In this document: positions 35,738 through 44,322 of the stretch, one piece after another | Numbering within the stretch: the first letter of the stretch is position 1 | Layout: the number at the start of each line of letters is the position of its first letter | From: Rhodobacteraceae bacterium Araon29 | Lineage (GTDB): Bacteria > Pseudomonadota > Alphaproteobacteria > Rhodobacterales > Rhodobacteraceae | Direction of reading: 5' to 3' | DNA length: 64,000 nt | Assembly: GCA_039640505.1 (NCBI GenBank) | Contig: CP046865.1 | Location: forward strand, 2,161,501 to 2,225,500 | Made by a program: the position numbers and the translations under genes | Notes under the pieces: model-generated | Seen by the model: the letters and a program-made list of their open reading frames with translations, nothing else | Told to the model about the DNA's origin: nothing | Databases searched by the model: none

Positions 35738-38516
35738 CTGCATCTTCCTCTGGTTTGGGCAGCATTTTATCAATTGTGGCAGCAGCGGCCGTGGTCAGGG
35801 CTTCGATCGCTGCGTCCAATTCATCCATGGTTTCTTTGCCTGTCAGTCTGAGCAAAACCTTTTGTGCCCGTATTCCTAATTGATCGCGCCCCATCGCATC
35901 GCGCGACAAAAGCTTGAGCGCCACCCTTAAGGGAAACAAAAGCCTATAAGCGCGATCAAGGTCTTGTCTGCCTGCGTCATCCAAAAGCCCAGTTTCGACG
36001 CAGGCGCTTAGCCCTGCGCCGACGTCCCGATGGCCGCCGCCAGCCGCTAAATGGCCCAGTTGGGCTATCATTTCAATATCTTGCAGCCGCCCAGAACCGG
36101 CCTTTAAGTCCCACAGCTGCGCTGCGCCGCGCACCTGAGCAATCCGGCTACGCATTTTGGACACTGCCCCAAGCATTTTGTCGGTATCGCGCCGCCCCAT
36201 CAAAGCACAGCGAAAGCTTTCAACATCCGCCGCCAAACCTGCAGGTCCAGCAATCACGCGCGCCCGGGTTAATGCCAAATGCTCCCATATCCAGGCTTCA
36301 CCATTTTGATAGCTTTGAAAGGCCTGCCAAGAGGTGGCGACCGGGCCTTGGTTGCCAGAAGGACGAAGCCGCATATCGACCTCATACAAACGCCCCTCAG
36401 CCATCGGCGCCGTCATCGCCGTCACCAACGCCTGCGTCAATCTCGCATAGTAACTTCGGGCATTCAGCGCCCGTTTTCCATCGGACATTTCCACCCCATC
36501 AGCGTCATAAATGACAATTAAATCAAGGTCTGATGAAGCATGCAGCGCCTCGGCGCCAAGCGAGCCCATTGCTAAGACTACAGCGCCGCGACCCGGGGGG
36601 CCTCCATATTTTTTGGAAAATTGATCAATCACTTCCGGCCAGAGCCCCTGCACCATTGACTGAGCCAATTCGGTATATTGCGTTGCGGCCTGTTCGGCAT
36701 TGCAAATACCGCGCAAAAGATGAACCCCAATACGGAAATGCCATTCTTTGCCCCAACGCCGCGCTGCATCGAGCTTGCGCTCATAGTCGCCTAAGGCATT
36801 TAATTCCTTACAAAGATTTTGGCATAAAGCGTCAACATCGAGCCAATCGCTCCAAAATGATCCCCCAATCACTGCATCAAAAACCTGCGCATTGCGCGCT
36901 AAATAGTGAGCAAGATCTTTCGATGTTCCAACAATATCGATCAACAAGTCGATTAGTTGGGGGTTGGCCTCAAAAAGGGCAAACAATTGTACGCCGGCTG
37001 GCAGGCCAGACAAGAACCCATCAAATGCCAAAAGCGCTTCCTGCGGGTTTTCTGTCGCTCTTAGCCGCCGAATAATTTCAGGTCGCAAGCGGTCAAAAAT
37101 TGTTATGGCACGTTTTGATCGAAGCGCCGGATAGGACGGCCAAGATCGCGTAACCTCCTCAAAACCGTCCTCTTTTTCAGGTGCAGGATCTGTCATAGGC
37201 CCCGCAAAAAAACCCTCGGTAAGCTCATGTACCTCACTGAGCCGTTTCATGATGTCTTTTTGCAGATCAACGCTATTGCTTCCCATGAGCGCGGCCAATC
37301 TGTCAAAACCTTCTTTTGACGTGGGTAGACTATGAGTTTGTGCATCATTAATCATTTGAAGACGATGCTCAATGAGCCGATGCGCACGATAATGATCCGT
37401 TAAAACATCAGCTGTAGCATGTTCAATCCAGCCTTTTTGTGCCAAAGCAGCAAGCCCTTGCTGGGTGCCCAAAACTCTTAAATCGGTATCTCTTCCACCT
37501 GCTATTAATTGTCGTGTTTGGGTAAAAAACTCAATTTCCCTGATCCCGCCTCGGCCCAGCTTCATGTTATGGCCTTTAAGGGTTATTGCCCCGCCTACCC
37601 TTTTATGATCCCGAATTTGCAACTGCATGTTGTGCGCATCTTCAATCGCTGCAAAATCCAAGTGTTTGCGCCAGACAAATGGTACCATGTTATCCAGAAA
37701 TTTAGCGCCAACTTTGAAATCACCAGCTGCAACACGCGCTTTAATAAACGCTGCGCGTTCCCAAGTTCGCCCAAGGCTTTCATAATAACGCTCTGCTGCT
37801 TCCACCCCCATACAGACTGGCGTGACTGACGGATTTGGCCTAAGTCGTAAGTCCGTCCGAAACACATAGCCGTCTTCTGTCAAATCACTGAGCAGAGCGG
37901 TCATTTTTTTCGTGGCGCTGATAAAGGCACTACGAGCTTGGAAAAAATCGTCAGGATCGAATCGTCCATCATCAAACAAGCAGATCAAATCAATATCAGA
38001 TGAGTAATTGAGTTCATGAGCACCCATTTTGCCCATAGCAAGAACAAACATTCCCAACTGATCTGGGTCGGATATTTCCTTAGATGCTGGTAATTTCGCC
38101 CTTTCAAGCTGCTTTTCCAAGGCACTCCTTAAAGCGAGCGATACCGAAAGATCGGCAAATTCTGTCAACCAATGGGTGACAGTTTCCAACGGCCAAATTC
38201 CCGCCAAATCACAAAGAGCAGTCCATAAAGCCACCCGACGCTTGGCTTGACGAAGCGCTTGGGCCAACGCATCGTTCGCCACGTTTGACACTCTTTTAAA
38301 CTCTTGCGGTAAACAGGTCTCAGGGTGATCAAAGGCCGCTTTGAGCCAAACAGCTTCTTTCTCGATAAGAGACTTTAGATACGGGCTAGATCCGCCTGCG
38401 CCGTGCAGCAGCTGCTGGATTTCAATTGACGCGTCCGCGAAGCCATCACAGACCTCGCGGCCCTGTGCGGGATCAAAGGAAAGGGGAATATGCTGGATGC
38501 GACTTGAAAAATTCAT
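35727..38516 (-). CDS. glnE: bifunctional glutamine synthetase adenylyltransferase / deadenylylase
   Basis: Adds or removes AMP on glutamine synthetase in response to PII and glutamine. The 929 residues hold two nucleotidyltransferase domains. The N-terminal one (deadenylylase) has MGKMGAHELNYSSDIDLICLFD, the C-terminal one (adenylylase) has MGSLGAEALHASSDLDLIVIYD. Each is followed by a helical GlnD-UR-UTase domain, with DIEMIAQLGHLA near the end. I place the start at the ATG at 38516 (MNFSSRIQHIPLSFD); the frame is open 153 codons further upstream, but that reads antisense through the YbaK gene. Divergent from the YbaK gene, with which it shares a 46-base gap. Confidence 0.95.
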   Translation of the reverse strand: MNFSSRIQHIPLSFDPAQGREVCDGFADASIEIQQLLHGAGGSSPYLKSLIEKEAVWLKAAFDHPETCLPQEFKRVSNVANDALAQALRQAKRRVALWTALCDLAGIWPLETVTHWLTEFADLSVSLALRSALEKQLERAKLPASKEISDPDQLGMFVLAMGKMGAHELNYSSDIDLICLFDDGRFDPDDFFQARSAFISATKKMTALLSDLTEDGYVFRTDLRLRPNPSVTPVCMGVEAAERYYESLGRTWERAAFIKARVAAGDFKVGAKFLDNMVPFVWRKHLDFAAIEDAHNMQLQIRDHKRVGGAITLKGHNMKLGRGGIREIEFFTQTRQLIAGGRDTDLRVLGTQQGLAALAQKGWIEHATADVLTDHYRAHRLIEHRLQMINDAQTHSLPTSKEGFDRLAALMGSNSVDLQKDIMKRLSEVHELTEGFFAGPMTDPAPEKEDGFEEVTRSWPSYPALRSKRAITIFDRLRPEIIRRLRATENPQEALLAFDGFLSGLPAGVQLFALFEANPQLIDLLIDIVGTSKDLAHYLARNAQVFDAVIGGSFWSDWLDVDALCQNLCKELNALGDYERKLDAARRWGKEWHFRIGVHLLRGICNAEQAATQYTELAQSMVQGLWPEVIDQFSKKYGGPPGRGAVVLAMGSLGAEALHASSDLDLIVIYDADGVEMSDGKRALNARSYYARLTQALVTAMTAPMAEGRLYEVDMRLRPSGNQGPVATSWQAFQSYQNGEAWIWEHLALTRARVIAGPAGLAADVESFRCALMGRRDTDKMLGAVSKMRSRIAQVRGAAQLWDLKAGSGRLQDIEMIAQLGHLAAGGGHRDVGAGLSACVETGLLDDAGRQDLDRAYRLLFPLRVALKLLSRDAMGRDQLGIRAQKVLLRLTGKETMDELDAAIEALTTAAAATIDKMLPKPEEDADER

Positions 38517-38562
38517 ATACTGATGATTGCGCGCTGCCGCGCAAATGGTCAATGGTGACAAG

Positions 38563-39030
38563 ATGAGCAAAAGCTTAAAACGTGTCAAAACAGCATTAAG
38601 AGCCGCAGGTCTTGCCGATACAGTGGTCGAAACGGGTACAGCAAGAACAGCTGCCCATGCGGCCGAGGCCTTGGACTGTGAAATAGACCAAATTGCAAAA
38701 TCGATTATTTTTGCAGGGCTCAGTAGCCAGCAAGCTATTTTGTTTATCACCGCTGGCGGCAATTTGGTCGATAAAGAAAAAGCCGCCGCACTGGCCAATG
38801 AACCCCTCGGCAAAGCCGATGCCGCTTTCATTCGCGAAAAAACTGGCTTTGCAATAGGAGGCGTTTCGCCAGTTGGACATATTAATCCGGTTACAGTCTT
38901 CATGGACCCACGCCTTTTTGACTTTAACCAAATCTGGGCAGCGGCCGGAACGCCGAACCATGTTTTTTCAATCACCCCAGATAGGCTTCAACGCTTCACC
39001 AACGCCAAGACACTAATTTTTACTGCCTAA
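38563..39030 (+). CDS. YbaK/EbsC family aminoacyl-tRNA deacylase
   Basis: A 155-residue editing-domain protein that would hydrolyse mischarged tRNAs (Cys-tRNA-Pro or similar). AKSIIFAGLSSQQAILFITAGGNLVDKEKAA includes the substrate-pocket lysine in IAKSIIF. FAIGGVSPVGH is the GxxPxxH signature, followed by VFMDPRLFDFNQIWAAAGTPNHVF. ATG at 38563 chosen because MSKSLKRVKTALRAAG begins with the family's first helix; an in-frame upstream start at 38527 would overlap the glnE promoter. Confidence 0.87.
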   Translation: MSKSLKRVKTALRAAGLADTVVETGTARTAAHAAEALDCEIDQIAKSIIFAGLSSQQAILFITAGGNLVDKEKAAALANEPLGKADAAFIREKTGFAIGGVSPVGHINPVTVFMDPRLFDFNQIWAAAGTPNHVFSITPDRLQRFTNAKTLIFTA

Positions 39031-39036
39031 GAAAAA

Positions 39037-39055
39037 ATGTAAAAAAGATTTACAT
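39037..39055. promoter_or_regulatory. inverted repeat ATGTAAA-N5-TTTACAT
   Basis: A perfect 7-base inverted repeat seven bases after the YbaK stop and about 75 bases before the DUF2852 start. A further TTTACAT-like half-site occurs at about 39104-39111. It could be an operator for the DUF2852 gene or a weak terminator for the YbaK gene; there is no T-run. Confidence 0.35.
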
Positions 39056-39129
39056 GATCTCTTGAACTGGGCTTCAAGCACCTCCATATGACTTAATGTG
39101 AAAGGCATTTACATAAAATGGAGACTATT

Positions 39130-39534
39130 ATGACCACCGCCACCTCGTATACTCAACTGCCCAAGGGCCCAACTTGGTTTGGGCGTGCTGAGAACTGGCT
39201 GGACCGTAAAGGAAAAGGAGCCTGGATCGCCGTAATGGTGTTAGGCTTCATCTTTTTCTGGCCCGTTGGATTGGCTTTTCTAGCTTATATAATTTGGAGA
39301 AAACCCGTGTTTCAAAAATCATGCAATTCCAGCTCTTATTTTGGCAGAAATCATTCCGTGACGCGACCAACTGGCAATGCTGCCTTTGACGCCTATAAAG
39401 AACAGACTTTACAAAGATTGACGGAAGAGCAGGAGAATTTTGAAACTTACCTGCAGCGCCTTAGGGATGCCAAAGACAAGGCAGAATTCGATCAATTCAT
39501 GAACGAACGTGAAAAGGAAGCAAAAGAAACTTAG
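39130..39534 (+). CDS. DUF2852 domain membrane protein
   Basis: A 134-residue protein of the alphaproteobacterial DUF2852 family, function unknown. It has one membrane segment (GAWIAVMVLGFIFFWPVGLAFLAYIIW, about residues 27-53). The soluble part ends in an amphipathic coiled-coil-like helix (AFDAYKEQTLQRLTEEQENFETYLQRLRDAKDKAEFDQFMNEREKEA, read in parts). GGAG six bases upstream supports the ATG at 39130 over the one at 39118. Single gene, followed by a strongly structured spacer. Confidence 0.82.
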   Translation: MTTATSYTQLPKGPTWFGRAENWLDRKGKGAWIAVMVLGFIFFWPVGLAFLAYIIWRKPVFQKSCNSSSYFGRNHSVTRPTGNAAFDAYKEQTLQRLTEEQENFETYLQRLRDAKDKAEFDQFMNEREKEAKET

Positions 39535-39559
39535 TAATTTATCCCTTTAAAGGATCAAA

Positions 39560-39615
39560 GCCGCCGCCCGCTTAATAGATGCAAATTGCATCCCGGGGGC
39601 GGCATTGCGCGCAAT
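39560..39615 (+). terminator. nested palindromes after the DUF2852 gene
   Basis: GCCGCC (39560-39565) pairs with GGCGGC (39598-39603), extended by three more G-C pairs past a bulged G. Inside lies GATGCAA-A-TTGCATC (39578-39592). Directly after is the 12-base palindrome ATTGCGCGCAAT (39604-39615). The compound hairpin is a probable terminator, though no T-run follows; a structured RNA is an alternative. Confidence 0.55.
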
Positions 39616-39753
39616 AAAACAGGGTGTTAATCATATTAGGCTCACAAATATTTATGTTAAATTGAAATTACTTGTGCAGAATTGGCTCACTTCACGAAGA
39701 TACCTTGTAGCTATGATATTGATAAGCCGGCCAAGCCTTGGTATCGTGAGTAC

Positions 39754-40569
39754 ATGCGTCATACCTTACCGATAGCGCCGCAGTTTTATGTAACGGCTCC
39801 GCAGCCCTGCCCCTACCTAAACGGCAGGCAGGAAAGAAAACTGTTTACTTCCTTGCAAGGAGATGATGCTCAGCGTTTAAATGATACTTTATCCCAACAA
39901 GGTTTCCGTAGGTCGCAAAATGTACTTTACCGCCCGTCATGCGCGGATTGCTCTGCGTGTTTGTCAGCCCGTGTTGATTTATCAAAATTCGAATTGAGTA
40001 AAAGCCAAAAGCGGGTCTTGAAACGCAATAAAGACTTAATTCGAAAAGCCAACTCACCTTGGGCAACAGAAGATCAATACGAACTCTTCCGTAAATATTT
40101 AAATGCGCGCCATGCCACGGGGGGCATGGCCGACATGGATGTTTTTGAATTTGCAGCAATGATAGAAGAAACGCCTATCCGCACTCGGGTTGTTGAATAC
40201 ACAATTGGCAACGCATTAGCCGCTGTATCTTTGACTGATCTAATAGAAGACGGCCTGAGCATGGTCTATTCATTTTATGATCCAATGGTGGCTGCCCGCT
40301 CTATTGGAACCTATCTAATTTTGGACCATATCGCTTTGGCGAAAGAAGCAAAATTATCCTATTTATATCTTGGTTACTGGGTGCCAGGGAGCAAAAAAAT
40401 GGGTTATAAAGCCCGTTTTTCAGGCTTGGAAATTTATTTCCAAGGCAAGTGGCAAAGCTTGTCGAACCCAACAGAATTTAATGCCGACCTGCATCCATTG
40501 AATACAGAACCAATTTCAGAGCAGGTTGCCAACCTCACTTTGCCAGACAGCAAACCTGTGCGCGGTTAA
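39754..40569 (+). CDS. bpt: aspartate/glutamate leucyl- or arginyltransferase (N-end rule)
   Basis: Transfers leucine (Bpt) or arginine (Ate) from tRNA to N-terminal acidic residues, marking proteins for ClpAP degradation. The 271 residues match the family: [25 protein letters not shown] at the N-terminus, then [18 protein letters not shown] with the Cys cluster, and [25 protein letters not shown] (in parts) near the end. I chose the ATG at 39754 ([12 protein letters not shown]); the frame extends 24 codons upstream. Whether leucine or arginine is transferred cannot be read; bacterial members usually use leucine. Confidence 0.9.
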   Translation: MRHTLPIAPQFYVTAPQPCPYLNGRQERKLFTSLQGDDAQRLNDTLSQQGFRRSQNVLYRPSCADCSACLSARVDLSKFELSKSQKRVLKRNKDLIRKANSPWATEDQYELFRKYLNARHATGGMADMDVFEFAAMIEETPIRTRVVEYTIGNALAAVSLTDLIEDGLSMVYSFYDPMVAARSIGTYLILDHIALAKEAKLSYLYLGYWVPGSKKMGYKARFSGLEIYFQGKWQSLSNPTEFNADLHPLNTEPISEQVANLTLPDSKPVRG

Positions 40570-40649
40570 CGGAATTTTTTTCGTCGTACCCTAGACCTAT
40601 GGCCTGATATTACTTATATAAACAGTCAGGAAATAAACAGGAAAAACCC

Positions 40650-41012
40650 ATGGACGAGCCTCAAACACAGCTAGAAGGAACTCCTTTGATTGCACCTTCT
40701 AGCACGGATCATCCGCTTTATGATTCCGTTGTTGAGGCTTGCAGGACCGTCTATGACCCTGAAATCCCTGTAAACATTTATGATCTCGGGCTGATTTACA
40801 CAGTTGAAATCAACGATGAAAACGAAGTGCATATTAAAATGTCTCTCACTGCCCCGGGTTGTCCGGTTGCTGGCGAAATGCCGGGTTGGGTGGGCGAAGC
40901 TATTGAACCCCTTGCCGGCGTTAAGCAGGTTGATGTAGATTTAATTTGGGAACCGCCTTGGGGCATGGACATGATGAGTGATGAAGCCCGGCTTGAACTT
41001 GGCTTTATGTAA
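40650..41012 (+). CDS. sufT: SUF iron-sulfur cluster assembly protein SufT (MIP18/DUF59 family)
   Basis: Maturation factor for iron-sulfur proteins. The 120-residue protein is the MIP18-like domain: YDPEIPVNIYDLGLIYTVEI, then KMSLTAPGCPVAGEMPGWV with the reactive cysteine in APGC, and VDLIWEPPWGMDMMSDEAR, the family's signature end. It lies directly before a SufA-like carrier gene on the same strand. The main suf operon is not in the window. Confidence 0.9.
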   Translation: MDEPQTQLEGTPLIAPSSTDHPLYDSVVEACRTVYDPEIPVNIYDLGLIYTVEINDENEVHIKMSLTAPGCPVAGEMPGWVGEAIEPLAGVKQVDVDLIWEPPWGMDMMSDEARLELGFM

Positions 41013-41035
41013 CAATACCAGTGAAAGCAGAACTG

Positions 41036-41389
41036 ATGCTTGATGAATCTGATAAAAAAAATGCTGTAACCTTAAGCCTTCGAGCACAGCAGCATGTAGA
41101 AAAACTAATGCAAGAAAAGGGCCATCTAGGACTGCGTCTTGGGGTTAAAAAGGGCGGCTGTGCAGGTATGGAATATACCCTAGATTATGTGGACACGGCT
41201 GATCCTCATGATGAGGTTGTAACCCAAGGTCATGCGCGGGTGATGATTGCACCTATGGCGCAAATGTTTCTGTTTGGAACTGAAATTGATTACGAAACTT
41301 CGCTGTTGGAGGCTGGTTTTAAATTTAACAATCCCAATGTGAGCGAAGCTTGCGGGTGTGGAGAGTCAATCAAATTCAAAGGTATGTAG
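41036..41389 (+). CDS. sufA: iron-sulfur cluster A-type carrier, SufA/IscA family
   Basis: Carrier that passes iron-sulfur clusters to apoproteins. The three conserved cysteines are present: LGVKKGGCAGMEYTLDY and the C-terminal EACGCGESIKF. Start uncertain: the ATG at 41036 gives MLDESDKKNAVTLSLRAQQHVEKLM, while a GTG at 41021 adds five residues; neither has a strong ribosome site. It follows sufT by a few bases and its stop directly abuts the stop of the convergent oxygenase gene. Confidence 0.9.
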   Translation: MLDESDKKNAVTLSLRAQQHVEKLMQEKGHLGLRLGVKKGGCAGMEYTLDYVDTADPHDEVVTQGHARVMIAPMAQMFLFGTEIDYETSLLEAGFKFNNPNVSEACGCGESIKFKGM

Positions 41390-42295
41390 TCATTTGCTCT
41401 GCAAATGAACATAAGTTTCATTATATCTACGGCTGAGATGTTCGCCGGCCAAAATTACCTGATCCTGCCCCGCGGGAGCCACATTGGTATCGTAATTGGG
41501 GTTTAAAAACAGTGGGATCGAAATTCGCTCATCCTCGCCGCCGCGCACACGATGCAAAGTCGCCTTGATATCTCCATCAGTCCACATTTCAAGCATTTCG
41601 CCAAAATTAATCACAAATTCCCCTGGTGAGGCAGTAAGAGATTGCCAAGTGCCGTCTGGTAACTGGATTTCTAAACCGGGCTGGCCATCAGTGGCCAAAA
41701 GCGTTAGACAACCGTAATCTGAATGTGCCGCAATCCCAAAATCAAGTACGCCAGCGCCCACAGGCCTTGGCGGATAATAATTACCTCGCAATAGGGCCAT
41801 TGGCTTATTAAATTTATCGTCAAAATAGGCTGCATCGCGCCCTGTTGCAGCTGCAATTGCTCTTAGAACAATCATGCCAACGCTTAAGGATTTTTCGAAG
41901 TAATCTTGGATTTTATATTCAAAATCTATGGGTTGATCTGGCCATCTATTTGCTGCGTAAACAGATAATTCTGCCATTGGATCTTTTGCCGGCAATTCAA
42001 TGCCGCAATCAAAGACCTCTTTATAATCTGGATTTGCCTTTGGATTGACTTGCTCAGATCGCCCCGGCCCCCACCCCCTGTTAGAGCCGGTTTGGACCAT
42101 ACTTACTGCCTGCTTTTTAGCTGCATTCTGTAAAAAAAATTGGCGATAGCTTTCAATAACCTCAGTAACGTCATGAGTATTTAGCTGCGTGCCGGTAATG
42201 ACTAAAAACCCCAGTTCACGCGCGGCCCATGCAAGGCGGTCTAGCGCTTTACCCTCTAAATTTTCTAGTGCCACCGCATCAAGCCTTGGTATCAT
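41390..42295 (-). CDS. isopenicillin-N-synthase-like 2-oxoglutarate/Fe(II) oxygenase
   Basis: A 301-residue dioxygenase-like enzyme. An N-terminal DIOX_N-type domain (about 1-120) is followed by the jellyroll core with AAHSDYGCLTLLATDGQPGLEIQ, giving the iron-binding HxD. TLHRVRGGEDERISIPLFLNPNYDT supplies the distal histidine and the RxS motif for 2-oxoglutarate. Substrate unknown; plausible roles are amino-acid or nucleoside oxidation. AAGGA before the ATG at 42295. Divergent from tpiA. Confidence 0.88.
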   Translation of the reverse strand: MIPRLDAVALENLEGKALDRLAWAARELGFLVITGTQLNTHDVTEVIESYRQFFLQNAAKKQAVSMVQTGSNRGWGPGRSEQVNPKANPDYKEVFDCGIELPAKDPMAELSVYAANRWPDQPIDFEYKIQDYFEKSLSVGMIVLRAIAAATGRDAAYFDDKFNKPMALLRGNYYPPRPVGAGVLDFGIAAHSDYGCLTLLATDGQPGLEIQLPDGTWQSLTASPGEFVINFGEMLEMWTDGDIKATLHRVRGGEDERISIPLFLNPNYDTNVAPAGQDQVILAGEHLSRRYNETYVHLQSK

Positions 42296-42369
42296 TTTTC
42301 CGTTCCTTGCTCATTGCGGCAATTTTTACTACAGAAGGCGGGGAAAGTAAAAAATATATGAGGCAAAAA

Positions 42370-43110
42370 ATGAGAAAATTGGTGGCTGGAAATTGGAAAA
42401 TGAATGGTCTTCGGGTTTCACTTGAAAACATTACAGAATTGGCCACCGCGCATGCAAGTGCACGCATTGATATAATGATTTGCCCACCGGCCACTTTATT
42501 GCAGAAAGCCTGTGAAATTAATGGGTCTTTAAAAATTGGAGCTCAGGATTGCCATTCGGCCGAAAAGGGCGCGCACACGGGGGATATTGCCGCCCAAATG
42601 ATCGCAGATTGTGGCGCAACAGCCGTCATTTTAGGCCATTCGGAGCGAAGAGAAAACCATAGCGAAACAGATGCTATGGTTTGTGCAAAAACTTCTGCAG
42701 CGCAGAATGCAGGCTTAACAGCCGTTGTGTGTATTGGAGAAACACTTGAACAGCGGGAAAAAGGGGAAACGCTCAACGTTTTAGAAACCCAATTAGAGGC
42801 CTCCATTCCAGATAAGGTTGATCTTGCTCGCTTGGTTGTTGCGTATGAGCCAGTTTGGGCAATTGGCACTGGGAAAATCCCTACACGGGAACAAATCGCT
42901 GAAGCGCATGCATTCTGCCGCAGCACATTACTCGAAAGGTTGGGCCCTTTGGCCAATAATGTACCCTTACTCTATGGAGGATCTGTAAAAGCAAATAATG
43001 CAGATGAAATTTTCGCGCTTAAAAATGTTGATGGCGCTTTGGTTGGAGGTGCTAGCCTAGCTCCAGCTGACTTCTCTCCAATCATACATGCGCTTGAAGC
43101 AACTGTTTGA
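42370..43110 (+). CDS. tpiA: triosephosphate isomerase
   Basis: Interconverts dihydroxyacetone phosphate and glyceraldehyde 3-phosphate. About 246 residues with KLVAGNWKMNG (catalytic Lys), VILGHSERRENHSETD (catalytic His) and VVAYEPVWAIGTGK (catalytic Glu). The phosphate loop LLYGGSVKANNADEI and GALVGGASL complete the barrel. Starts at 42370 or, four codons earlier, at 42358 are both possible. With eno, edd and eda it covers lower glycolysis / ED flux. Confidence 0.96.
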   Translation: MRKLVAGNWKMNGLRVSLENITELATAHASARIDIMICPPATLLQKACEINGSLKIGAQDCHSAEKGAHTGDIAAQMIADCGATAVILGHSERRENHSETDAMVCAKTSAAQNAGLTAVVCIGETLEQREKGETLNVLETQLEASIPDKVDLARLVVAYEPVWAIGTGKIPTREQIAEAHAFCRSTLLERLGPLANNVPLLYGGSVKANNADEIFALKNVDGALVGGASLAPADFSPIIHALEATV

Positions 43111-43353
43111 TTGAGTTCTCCGAAGTAAAAACCATCTGTGATGCTTTGTGGATTTTCCAATGTAACCAAAGCGATTTTGCAAGCATGGACCAATGTTTAT
43201 GAGGTTATACAATTAGGATAATTATATCCTAACGTTCTAAAAAGACTGAAAAATTACTCTGATCATACATCAATAATGCAATTAAAAGCCTTTTATTTCA
43301 AAAGCTTTTAGTTATCTTAACTGTCGAATCTGGTCGCGAAAAGGCAGGAGTTG
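43111..43353. other. AT-rich spacer before the lipid kinase gene
   Basis: No gene seen in these 243 bases. The stretch near 43283-43310 contains AAAAGCCTTTT and AAAAGCTTTT, an interrupted palindromic A/T-rich block that may belong to the promoter of the downstream gene. No clear terminator for tpiA was found. Confidence 0.3.
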
Positions 43354-44256
43354 ATGGAGCAAGGTGTCAGATCTCTTTTTTTGATAAACCCAAAGTCCGG
43401 AAAGATGCGCCTGTCAGCAAAGCAACGGCTGATTGCAGAAGTTGCAAACCTAAGCAGCTCAAGTGTATTGGTTTCTAGCTCACCAGAACACTCTGGCCAA
43501 GCTGCAAGAGACGCAATGTTGAGAGGCGAAGTAGTTGTAGCATGCGGCGGTGATGGACTTCAGAACATCGTTGCACGGCAAGCTGTTGAAACGGGCGGAT
43601 TGATGACTGTGCTACCACTTGGGCGTGGAAACGATTTTGCGGCGTCTTTGAAAATTAATACCGCCAACGATACAGTTTTAGCCCTAAAAAATGGTATCAC
43701 GCATCACGCAAGATATGTAAAAGTGGATTTTTCAAACCACTCGAGGATTACATTAACATGTGCTGGTGTTGGGCTTCTCAGTGAAGCTGCTTTTCGCGCA
43801 TCAAAAATCCCATTGCTGCAAGGTAAGCTATTGTACTCTGTGGCCTCATTACTCAGTTTTATCAACTTAAAGTGCCATAAATATCAATTGGTTATAGATG
43901 GACAAAAGACCAGCCAGAATAATTTAATTATTGCAGGCGCAGCAACTGAATACACGGGAGGTGGTATTTTCATTGCACCGCATGCGAGACAAGAGCCAAA
44001 TTTACTTAATATTTTATCTGCAGGCGCAGTGAACAGGTTGTCGGCTATTAACCTTCTAAATAAAGCAATTTCTGGTAAGCACCTTGCTCACCCGAAAGTG
44101 AAAAATAGTCATTTTGCGCAATGCCAGATTGACAGCGAAACCAAAGACTTTTGGTCAAAGCTCGTCTACGGTGATGGCGAGTTTTTAGGCGAGCTTCCCG
44201 TGATACTAACATTGGGGGAAAAACCTCTTCGGGTTCTTGTTCCAAAAGATATTTAA
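43354..44256 (+). CDS. diacylglycerol kinase-family lipid kinase
   Basis: Cytosolic or membrane-associated kinase of the YegS/BmrU type. The 300 residues begin FLINPKSGKMRLSAKQRL, followed by VVACGGDGLQNIVARQ (the GGDG nucleotide motif) and LPLGRGNDFAASLK, the second signature. FIAPHARQEPNLLNIL and YGDGEF lie in the C-terminal beta domain. Target lipid unknown (diacylglycerol, sphingoid base or other). The ATG at 43354 follows a TTG; AAGG lies nine bases before. Convergent with manC. Confidence 0.87.
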   Translation: MEQGVRSLFLINPKSGKMRLSAKQRLIAEVANLSSSSVLVSSSPEHSGQAARDAMLRGEVVVACGGDGLQNIVARQAVETGGLMTVLPLGRGNDFAASLKINTANDTVLALKNGITHHARYVKVDFSNHSRITLTCAGVGLLSEAAFRASKIPLLQGKLLYSVASLLSFINLKCHKYQLVIDGQKTSQNNLIIAGAATEYTGGGIFIAPHARQEPNLLNILSAGAVNRLSAINLLNKAISGKHLAHPKVKNSHFAQCQIDSETKDFWSKLVYGDGEFLGELPVILTLGEKPLRVLVPKDI

Positions 44257-44322
44257 GTACTTGAAGAACCATTGCGTTTGCTGAACTGGCTTTAGGCTTT
44301 GAAATGAAAAGAGTGGAGCAAA

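Noticed and set aside
38517-38975. A 153-residue N-terminal extension of GlnE
   Set aside because: The extension is the antisense of the YbaK-type gene; GlnE homology starts at the ATG at 38516.
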